Source: Bacteriovoracales bacterium
GTDB lineage: Bacteria; Bdellovibrionota; Bacteriovoracia; Bacteriovoracales; Bacteriovoracaceae
Length of the DNA: 59,850 nt
NCBI GenBank assembly: GCA_030149295.1
Contig: JASBRV010000083.1
Coordinates: 1-59,850 of the forward strand
Reading direction: 5' to 3'
Shown: positions 53,462 through 59,850 of the stretch, in pieces
Position numbering within the stretch: position 1 is the first letter of the stretch
Layout of the letters: every line of letters begins with the position of its first letter
Made by a program: the position numbers and the translations under genes
Notes under the pieces: model-generated
What the model was told of the DNA's origin: nothing
The model's input: the letters and a program-made list of their open reading frames with translations, nothing else
The model's database searches: none

Positions 53462-54105
53462 TTGCCACCAGAATCTTTTTTTGGGTTCTTAGCTTCTTTT
53501 TTAGGTGCTAAAAACTTCCTTGAGATTTTTAAAGAGAATATTTCATGCTTATCCTTTACATTTAGACTCTTTTTAAATTCTTGAAGGGCCTTGGCCCTCT
53601 GGTCCTCTTTTCCAAAGCGCTCTCTTAAGAATACCTCGGATATTAATAAGGCCTTTTCTTCATTTTCTAGGTTTTCCCAAACTAATTTTCTACAATTCTG
53701 GCCAAGTCGGGCTAATTCAACATTACTTAACTTGCCCTTTCCACGACTGACAGAGACAAGTTTTAATTTTTCTAGGTGTATAAAAGGGAGGAGATAAGCT
53801 TCAACGACCTCTTCTGAGCTCTCTTTGAGCTCAGAAATCTCAATTTTTTTCTTTTGGGAAAGGTTGATTTCTAATAACTCAGCTAGAAATGGCTTTCCAG
53901 CCACACATTTTAGGGTTTTAAACGAGGAATGGATTCTTTGGATGTCAGAATCAAAGAAAACACGACCAGGTAAACGAAAAAAAGCTGTGTCTGCTAGGAG
54001 ATTAAACGGGAGAGCTAAGCTCAATATTACCGATAGTCTTTTGACTCTCAGTTTTACTCTCCATGTGAAAACGGATTTTAGCTTGAGGATTGAAGGTATA
54101 GCCAT
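53458..54105 (-). CDS. Exported protein of unknown function
   Basis: This 215-residue protein has a basic N-terminus followed by a signal-peptide-like segment (LSVILSLALPFNLLADTAF, cleavage likely after LLA). The mature part is helical and charged, with two Cys (TLKCVAGKPF and GQNCRKLVW) and a Lys-rich end. No family is recognised. ATG 54105 is favoured because AGAGGA lies four bases upstream; a 14-codon longer ATG start exists at 54147. This places the first 104 bases inside the 3' end of the TPR/winged-helix gene in another frame, an unusually long overlap. It is followed by rimI. Confidence 0.65.
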   Translation of the reverse strand: MAIPSILKLKSVFTWRVKLRVKRLSVILSLALPFNLLADTAFFRLPGRVFFDSDIQRIHSSFKTLKCVAGKPFLAELLEINLSQKKKIEISELKESSEEVVEAYLLPFIHLEKLKLVSVSRGKGKLSNVELARLGQNCRKLVWENLENEEKALLISEVFLRERFGKEDQRAKALQEFKKSLNVKDKHEIFSLKISRKFLAPKKEAKNPKKDSGGK

Positions 54106-55276
54106 CTTTTCCTCTGATAATATATTTTCTTTTATCTCCACGATCATTCTTCGGCTCTATAAGTTTTCTCAAACGGCTAACTGATGTGTAGATGAGTTTA
54201 TCATGAATGAGAGGATTATATTCATCTTTCCAAATTTGTTTAGCCAGATCTTCCTTATCATAATAAGTTCCTGGATTTCGAGCTAAGAGAAAAAGGATCT
54301 CAAGTAAAACAAATCGATGTTTGAAGTCAATTGTACCAATGGTTCTTTCTTTAATCTTACGGTTAGTTTTATCAAGATAAAGATCTACAGAATTATCATT
54401 AACATCTTCAACTTCTTGTTCAATGAGATCACTTAATCTTCTAAATGTGACCTTATCTATGGATTCTCTTGCCAACAGAAAATACTCTAGAGCTTTATCA
54501 TAATTGCCGCTTCTTTTGTAAACGACACCTTTTCCTAAAAGGACGTAACCATAGAGGTTCCAACACTTTTTATCCTGAAGAACTTGATTAGCCAGACTAA
54601 AGTGCTCTAGCGCTTTATCGTACATTTCCATTTCAGTTAAAACTTTTGCTGAAAAAAGAAACATCGCTCCGGATAGATAGTTTTTCTTAATGATCTTTAG
54701 GAGCTGGTTGAGTTGGTTAAGATAATCTAAGGCTTTTTCGAAGTTTTTAAGGTTGTACCCATTTACGGCCAAGGCTAAAAGGGTCTTGGCAAGAAGCTCT
54801 GGTTCATTTTCTTCTTTAGATTTCTTATAAGCAAGTTCATAGTTCATTCTCGCTTCTTCAAAATCACCTTTATAAGTTTTAAGGGTACCGACATTATAGA
54901 AGTACTCGGCATTAAGACTACCCAAGATAGTAGTTAATTCTTCTACAATAACCTCTGCTTCTGCAATATAAGTTGTCGCTTTGTCGTCTTCTAGCTTTTC
55001 GGAAGCAATTCTAATAAGAAAACCTAAGATCTTAAGAATAGAAAAAGTATCTCTTGGCCTCTCTGTACACTGATAAGCTTTAATAAAATTCTTTTCTGCT
55101 TTTACTAAGTCTGATTTGTCGTAATGAAGTTTTCCCAATTGATAGAAGGCACGACCGATTTCGTATTGATTCATTTTATTGGGTGGAATCGAAAGATCAT
55201 CATCCGCTAAAAAGCCCAAAGCTGTGATGGGTTTTTCAGAATTCATTCCTGTTTCAGTTCCATAGTTTTCATTCAT
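54002..55276 (-). CDS. TPR protein with C-terminal OmpR/PhoB-type winged helix
   Basis: This 424-residue regulator has about six TPR-like helix pairs from about residue 35 to 290 (IGRAFYQLGKLHYDKSDLVK, then KALDYLNQLNQ and ALEYFLLARESI). A winged-helix DNA-binding domain near 320-405 follows (FVLLEILFLLARNPGTYYDK, then YTSVSRLRKLIEP and KDGYTFNP). There is no receiver domain. The order is the reverse of SARP regulators, which carry the winged helix first. ATG 55276 is chosen because ACGGAGATT lies just upstream; a 17-codon longer frame lacks a site. The signal sensed and the targets are unknown. Confidence 0.82.
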   Translation of the reverse strand: MNENYGTETGMNSEKPITALGFLADDDLSIPPNKMNQYEIGRAFYQLGKLHYDKSDLVKAEKNFIKAYQCTERPRDTFSILKILGFLIRIASEKLEDDKATTYIAEAEVIVEELTTILGSLNAEYFYNVGTLKTYKGDFEEARMNYELAYKKSKEENEPELLAKTLLALAVNGYNLKNFEKALDYLNQLNQLLKIIKKNYLSGAMFLFSAKVLTEMEMYDKALEHFSLANQVLQDKKCWNLYGYVLLGKGVVYKRSGNYDKALEYFLLARESIDKVTFRRLSDLIEQEVEDVNDNSVDLYLDKTNRKIKERTIGTIDFKHRFVLLEILFLLARNPGTYYDKEDLAKQIWKDEYNPLIHDKLIYTSVSRLRKLIEPKNDRGDKRKYIIRGKDGYTFNPQAKIRFHMESKTESQKTIGNIELSSPV

Positions 55277-55335
55277 AGAAAATCTCCGTTTGGATACGAG
55301 TGCCCAAATAGCTGAATTTGCAAACACTCTATAAC

Positions 55336-55365
55336 GTCATACCATGTCAAAACGAATTTGGTCAA
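55336..55365 (-). promoter_or_regulatory. Probable promoter for the TPR/winged-helix gene
   Basis: On the minus strand TTGACC (55365-55360) and TATGAC (55341-55336) are 18 bases apart, matching five and four of six consensus positions. The leader before the ATG would be about 55 bases. Confidence 0.45.
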
Positions 55366-55404
55366 AAATTTGCTACGACCTTGTAAAATTTAGCTCATAA
55401 GACG

Positions 55405-55433
55405 TTGATTTCGCTTATTTTAATTGCTATGTT
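55405..55433 (+). promoter_or_regulatory. Probable promoter for thrS
   Basis: TTGATT (55405-55410) and TATGTT (55428-55433) are 17 bases apart, and the -10 is preceded by TGC, an extended -10. The start would be near 55440. No T-box or operator-like tRNA mimic is seen in the short leader. Confidence 0.5.
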
Positions 55434-55477
55434 AGAGGGTTAAATCGCCGTTATTTCAATAAGTTGGAGAAAATATC

Positions 55478-57226
55478 ATGGCCAAGTTCGATCTTGACAC
55501 AATTCGTCACTCTAGTGCCCATTTGATGGCCCAAGCTATCGCAAGGCTCTGGCCAGACACAAATGTGCAATTTGGAGTCGGTCCTGTGATCGAAAATGGC
55601 TTCTATTATGATGTCGAAATGGATCATAAGCTCACTGAAGAAGATCTCAAAAAAATTGAAGGTGAGATGAAGAACATCATTAAGGAAAAACTTCCTATCG
55701 AAAGAAAGGTGATGAAAAAAGAAGAAGCCATCACTTTTTTTAAGAAAGAAGGTCAGGACCTCAAAATAGAACTTATTGAAAGCTTTCCCGAAGGTGAAGA
55801 AATTTCCTGCTACCAGCAGGGTGAGTTCATTGATCTGTGTAGAGGACCACACGTAGAAAGTACACGAGATCTTCCAATGGCCTTTAAACTTCTTCATGTT
55901 GCGGGCGCTTATTGGCGTGGTGATGAAAAAAACCAAATGCTCCAAAGAGTTTATGCTGCCTGCTTTCAAGATAAAAAAGAACTTAAGGAACATTTACACT
56001 TTCTTGAAGAAGCCAAGAAAAGAGATCACAGAAAACTCGGTAAAGAATTAGAGCTTTTTCATTTTGAACAAGTCGCCCCTGGTTCACCTTTTTTTATGCC
56101 AAAAGGGGCTACGATATACAATGAGCTTGTCGAATTTATGAGAAGGATTTACCGCCACTATGATTACAAAGAAGTGATCACTCCTCAGGTTTTAGATTCA
56201 GATCTTTGGCACACCTCTGGTCATTACGAGCATTACAAAGAAAATATGTATTTTTCACGCATTGACGAAAGGGAATATGCAGTAAAGCCGATGAATTGCC
56301 CCTGTCATATGCTGATGTTTGCCCATTACAAATATAGTTACCGAGACCTTCCTCTTCGCTATGCCGACTTTGGAAGACTCCATCGCTATGAAAAGGCAGG
56401 TGCTGTCTCTGGCCTTACTCGTGTGAGAACCTTCTGCCAAGACGATGCTCATGTTTTTATAGATGTGAATGGCATTCAAGAGGAAATTCAAAAGCTGATG
56501 GAGATGTTTTTCATCTGCTACAAGCACTTTGGTTTTAAAAATATCAAAGTCAACCTTTCAACTCGTCCAGAAAAGAAAGCCGGTGATGACGAAACCTGGG
56601 ACAAAGCTGAAGACGCTCTTAAAAAAGCCCTCGATAACAGTGGACATGAGTACTTTATTAAAGAAGGAGACGGGGCTTTCTATGGACCAAAGATTGACGT
56701 AGAAATTTCAGATGCTCTCAATAGGTACTATCAACTAGGAACCATTCAACTCGACTTTCAACTTCCCGAGCGTTTTAATCTGTCATACACCAATTCAGAA
56801 AGTGAAGAGGTAAGGCCGGTGGTCATTCACCGCGCCCTACTGGGTAGTCTTGAAAGATTTATAGGGGTTTATCTTGAACATGTTGGCGGTGCATTTCCCT
56901 TTTGGATTGCTCCAGAGCATGCTGTCATCGTCCCTGTTAATAATGCCAATCACCTAGATTTTGCCAATAAGCTTAAAGAGGAACTCTTTAGAGAAGGCTA
57001 CCGAGTTAGGGTTGATGATAGAAATGAATCTATGGGTTATAAAACGCGACAAATTCAAAAAGCTAAAATACCTTTCATGCTAGTTGTCGGCGACAAAGAA
57101 ATGGAAGACTTAAGTGTCAGCGTGAGAGCTTATGGAGACAAGTTTTCCAAATCTATGCCTATTACTGAGCTTAAAGAAAAATTTCATCACCTAAACTTGG
57201 ACAAAATGCCTGAAGAGCTTAGATAG
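55478..57226 (+). CDS. thrS: Threonyl-tRNA synthetase lacking the TGS domain
   Basis: The 582-residue protein starts directly at the second editing-domain segment (IRHSSAHLMAQAIARLWP), which carries the HxxxH zinc/editing motif. The usual ~60-residue N-terminal TGS domain is absent. The remaining editing domain (later HVESTRDLPMAF), the catalytic core (MNCPCHMLMF with the zinc Cys, FGRLHRYEKAGAVSGLTRVR as motif 2, HRALLGSLERF as motif 3) and the anticodon-binding C-terminus are complete. GGAG lies before the ATG. No upstream coding sequence for a TGS domain is seen between the promoter and the start, so this is a natural short form rather than a mis-called start. Confidence 0.95.
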   Translation: MAKFDLDTIRHSSAHLMAQAIARLWPDTNVQFGVGPVIENGFYYDVEMDHKLTEEDLKKIEGEMKNIIKEKLPIERKVMKKEEAITFFKKEGQDLKIELIESFPEGEEISCYQQGEFIDLCRGPHVESTRDLPMAFKLLHVAGAYWRGDEKNQMLQRVYAACFQDKKELKEHLHFLEEAKKRDHRKLGKELELFHFEQVAPGSPFFMPKGATIYNELVEFMRRIYRHYDYKEVITPQVLDSDLWHTSGHYEHYKENMYFSRIDEREYAVKPMNCPCHMLMFAHYKYSYRDLPLRYADFGRLHRYEKAGAVSGLTRVRTFCQDDAHVFIDVNGIQEEIQKLMEMFFICYKHFGFKNIKVNLSTRPEKKAGDDETWDKAEDALKKALDNSGHEYFIKEGDGAFYGPKIDVEISDALNRYYQLGTIQLDFQLPERFNLSYTNSESEEVRPVVIHRALLGSLERFIGVYLEHVGGAFPFWIAPEHAVIVPVNNANHLDFANKLKEELFREGYRVRVDDRNESMGYKTRQIQKAKIPFMLVVGDKEMEDLSVSVRAYGDKFSKSMPITELKEKFHHLNLDKMPEELR

Positions 57227-57271
57227 GAGAATTCTCTCGTGATTTGCCGTCAAAAAGCTTAAAATAGCCCC

Positions 57272-58255
57272 ATGAAAAATGTGCTCGTTTTATGCGGCGG
57301 CGGTGGAACTGAACATGAAGTTTCTCTCGTCTCTGCCAAGTATTTTATGGATGTCCTTAGCAAAATTAAGGACCTTCAAGCCCACTACCTTTGCATCCAA
57401 AGCGATGGAAGACGTCTTAATGAAAAAGGTGAAAACTGTGAATTGAGGAAGGCAGGAGAGATCTTCAACCGAGAAACACAAATAACGGTAAAATTAGATT
57501 ACGCCATCCCATGCCTTCATGGCCCCCCTGGAGAAAATGGTCTGATACCTTCCGTTTTTGAGTTAATGGGTCTTCCCTATTTAGGCTCAAGTCACGAAGG
57601 AAGTATTCTTTGTTTTAACAAAATATCCACTAAAATCTGGTTAGACCGTTGTCAAATCCCCACGACCCCATACGTCTTTCTAGCCTCAAAAAATCAAAAA
57701 CGTAATGAGGTTGTGGAGTTTTTTCATCAAAACAAAGACGTTTTCATTAAGGCCAGCCATCAGGGCTCCTCAGTCGGCTGCTATCACGTAACCAAAGAAC
57801 AAGAACTCCATTCATCTATAGATAAAGCTTTTGAACTAAGCCCCTACGTTCTCATTGAAAGAACCATGAAGGGTCGCGAATTAGAAGTCGCCGTTTTTGA
57901 ACATGGTGGAGAAATAAAAGCGACAGTTCCTGGTGAAATTGATTGCCCACAGGCCTTCTATTCTTATGAAGAAAAATATGCCAAAGAGAGTGAGACAAAA
58001 ACACTCACAGTCGCTCCCGGTATAAGCCTTGAACAACAAAAGACTTTTCAAGCCTTGGCGATCAAGGCCTTTCAGATTTTAAATTTAAAAGACCTCGCAA
58101 GAATAGATTTTTTTCTCACGGACAACCAAGAAATCTTAATTAATGAAATAAACACTTTTCCAGGTCATACCCCCATCTCCATGTTTCCCATGATGCTAGA
58201 GAATACGGGCTTAACCTATGGTGATTTTCTTAAAGATAAAATTTTCAAAAACTAA
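57272..58255 (+). CDS. ddl: D-alanine--D-alanine ligase
   Basis: Ddl makes D-Ala-D-Ala for peptidoglycan. The 327-residue ATP-grasp protein shows LCGGGGTEHEVSLVSA near the start, PCLHGPPGENGLIPSVFEL, the loop KASHQGSSVGCYHV, and the metal-binding end ARIDFFLTDN, then LINEINTFPGHTPISMFP. It follows thrS by 45 bases and precedes the aminotransferase gene by 11, so the three may form one transcription unit. Confidence 0.95.
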   Translation: MKNVLVLCGGGGTEHEVSLVSAKYFMDVLSKIKDLQAHYLCIQSDGRRLNEKGENCELRKAGEIFNRETQITVKLDYAIPCLHGPPGENGLIPSVFELMGLPYLGSSHEGSILCFNKISTKIWLDRCQIPTTPYVFLASKNQKRNEVVEFFHQNKDVFIKASHQGSSVGCYHVTKEQELHSSIDKAFELSPYVLIERTMKGRELEVAVFEHGGEIKATVPGEIDCPQAFYSYEEKYAKESETKTLTVAPGISLEQQKTFQALAIKAFQILNLKDLARIDFFLTDNQEILINEINTFPGHTPISMFPMMLENTGLTYGDFLKDKIFKN

Positions 58256-58266
58256 AGGCAAAGATT

Positions 58267-59850
58267 ATGGAAATTACTCTTATTAATCAAAAAGATGAAA
58301 CTTACGCAAAAAGAAATTTAGAAAAATACTATCAAGATGCTCTCATACCAGCAGAAAAAAAGGCCTACTTAACAGAGCTTACAAATAATTTAGGTCCCTA
58401 CATGGGAATTGAGAGCGAAAATGGTGAAACCCATTACTTAATGGATGCGGCTAGTCAGATTGCCACGTTAGGACTAGGTTTTAGCCCCTCCGTGTTTATG
58501 GGAGTAGCTCATAACTTAGCAAGCTGGTCTAACAACCCAAACAATCCCCAATTCCTTAAGATAAAAAATGCTCTGCATTCTTTTCTTATGAGAAAAACTG
58601 GATGGAGTCACCTGGATTTAACCCTAAGTAACAGTGGCGCAGAAAGTAATGAGATAGCTCTCGGTTATGCTTTTAAAAGGCGAATTAATCCGAAAGCAAA
58701 AAAAGTACTCGCCTTTGAAGGCTCATTTCATGGTCGTATGCTCATTAGCCTTTTTTCAACGTGGAATAAAAGTAAAAGAGAGCCTTTTCAAAGGACTGGC
58801 TATGAAACAGTCTTTAACTCCTATCCCGATTTACCAGACGCTAATATTAATCTTCCCTACCCAGAGAAATGGCGAGAAGTTTGGGATAACTCTCCTCATG
58901 CCCAATTTCAGTGTCCAAAAGAATGGCAAGATGATGAAGTTCTAAAAAAAGAATGCCATTCTCTTTTAGAGGTGAGAGACAACCTTCTCAAAGGTGAGAT
59001 TTTTTCCATCATTATTGAGCCTATGCAATGTGAAGGAGGAGACCGTTATTCCAGCGACCGTTTCCATACGGCTCTTCTTATTATGGCCAAGGCTTTTGGA
59101 GTTGCCGTTATCCATGATGAGGTGCAAACGGGATTTCATCTAGGACGAGAGTTCTTTTGGCATCGTCATTTTTGTCTTACTGATAAAAATGGGGAACAAC
59201 TTAACCCTGACTATCTTGTTGCCGCAAAAAAAGCCCAAGTAGGAATGGTTCTTTCTCCTCATGATCTTAAAAAAGATGAATTGGAAAGACGAGAGCAATA
59301 TCAAGTCCCCTCAGCTATAAGGGGCTATTATCATGGAATGGCCTTAGATCAATCTAGGGAGAAAATTCACGAGATAGAAAGATACACTGAAAATAAACTC
59401 AAGGAACTTTTAAAAGCATTTAGTAAAAGCCTATCAAGACCAAGGGTCAAAGGTTTAAGTTTCGCCTTTGATGTCGATACAACTGAAAATGTCCAAGCCT
59501 ATATAGCAAAAAGATTTGAGCACGGACTTCTCTATTATCCTGCTGGCTCTCACACTCTTCGCTTTCGACTAAACACAAGCTATGACTTTCAAGATATCGA
59601 CTTTCTTTTTGAAAGACTTCATGCCATTAGCGATGAAATTTTCAATAGAGTATCTTCAAACTTTAATGGCAAAGTAAATACGAAGGCGAGAAATGTTCAC
59701 CACATAACGAAGTGGCAAAACTTCATTCTCTCCCAAAGGTTAAAACGCTACCGTGGCCAAAGCACAGACGAAAATAAGTTGCTCAATCAATGGGGTGAAT
59801 TCTTAAAAGATATCGTAGCCCCAGAGGATAAAGATTCTCTTAAAATAATC
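58267..59850 (+). CDS. Class III PLP aminotransferase, lysine 6-transaminase-like (3' end cut)
   Basis: The frame is open from ATG 58267 to the last base (528 codons, no stop), so the gene is truncated by the window. Fold type I features are GSFHGR near residue 155, the cofactor Asp in VIHDEVQTGF near 284, and AAKKAQVG near 319-326. The KKxQV context around the presumed Schiff-base Lys resembles L-lysine 6-transaminase. The aminotransferase fold should end near residue 460; a further ~65 residues (HHITKWQNFILSQRLKRY and on) are additional and continue beyond the window, implying a fused domain. The gene lies 11 bases after ddl. Substrate assignment is tentative. Confidence 0.8.
   Translation, partial: MEITLINQKDETYAKRNLEKYYQDALIPAEKKAYLTELTNNLGPYMGIESENGETHYLMDAASQIATLGLGFSPSVFMGVAHNLASWSNNPNNPQFLKIKNALHSFLMRKTGWSHLDLTLSNSGAESNEIALGYAFKRRINPKAKKVLAFEGSFHGRMLISLFSTWNKSKREPFQRTGYETVFNSYPDLPDANINLPYPEKWREVWDNSPHAQFQCPKEWQDDEVLKKECHSLLEVRDNLLKGEIFSIIIEPMQCEGGDRYSSDRFHTALLIMAKAFGVAVIHDEVQTGFHLGREFFWHRHFCLTDKNGEQLNPDYLVAAKKAQVGMVLSPHDLKKDELERREQYQVPSAIRGYYHGMALDQSREKIHEIERYTENKLKELLKAFSKSLSRPRVKGLSFAFDVDTTENVQAYIAKRFEHGLLYYPAGSHTLRFRLNTSYDFQDIDFLFERLHAISDEIFNRVSSNFNGKVNTKARNVHHITKWQNFILSQRLKRYRGQSTDENKLLNQWGEFLKDIVAPEDKDSLKII

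Noticed and set aside
55451..55993. 180-codon minus-strand frame opposite thrS
   Set aside because: It lies wholly opposite the conserved thrS editing domain and thrS promoter, and its sequence shows no family pattern.

Overview
The window reads as ordinary chromosome of an AT-rich Gram-negative bacterium. Lipoprotein signals are abundant, and there are outer-membrane barrels, a LolC/E-type permease and a Kdo-transferase relative. The gene content and style suggest a Bdellovibrio-and-like organism, most likely in the Bacteriovorax/Halobacteriovorax branch. This placement is an inference: no rRNA or marker search could be run. About 53 protein genes are densely packed in short operons with 1-base TAATG/TGATG junctions. 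No tRNA, rRNA, IS element, prophage or CRISPR array was recognised.

Layout: 1-222 is a small gene-free edge with a perfect hairpin. 223-4.3 kb has a secreted protein, a DAO-like oxidoreductase and the RNA-binding protein Tex. 4.3-8.9 kb is the beta-oxidation operon fadI-fadJ plus a LolC/E-like permease. 9.0-13.1 kb has an outer-membrane barrel protein, an orphan Flp-type pilin, an unknown Rossmann-like protein and a divergent Kdo transferase. 13.2-21.9 kb is a GYF_2 membrane protein followed by tmk-holB-ricT-sbcD-sbcC. 21.9-25.3 kb (minus) is a PfkB kinase, asnS and a ParB-like protein. 25.5-29.5 kb has a lysine-rich histone-H1-like repeat protein, two lipoproteins, truA and a small unknown protein. 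29.5-36.8 kb has a 945-residue lipoprotein behind a structured leader, an SH3-domain barrel protein, an ScfR-type regulator with a dienelactone-hydrolase lipoprotein, and a cyclic-nucleotide/EAL phosphodiesterase. 36.9-40.5 kb has an acid phosphatase, DUF1415, a TolQ/MotA-like channel paired with a membrane vWA protein, and a CheY-like receiver. 40.5-46.7 kb has HIBYL-CoA hydrolase, an FKBP isomerase, a lipoprotein, RNase HI, a PTPS/QueD-family enzyme, an M14 peptidase, an HDAC-family deacetylase and a membrane-tethered ferredoxin. 46.8-55.3 kb (minus) is a TPR/winged-helix regulator, an exported protein, rimI and then rimP-nusA-infB-rbfA-truB. 55.5-59.85 kb has thrS without a TGS domain, ddl and a lysine-6-transaminase-like gene cut by the window end.

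Most genes are housekeeping. The items most worth a second look are the proton-channel/vWA pair (38.3-40.0 kb), the tethered ferredoxin with an unrecognised periplasmic-side domain, a PTPS enzyme with Glu near the position of the usual catalytic Cys, the H1-like protein together with an HDAC-family enzyme, the three-way-junction leader upstream of the large lipoprotein, and intrinsic terminators lying directly in the leaders of rimP-nusA-infB and the HIBYL-CoA hydrolase gene.
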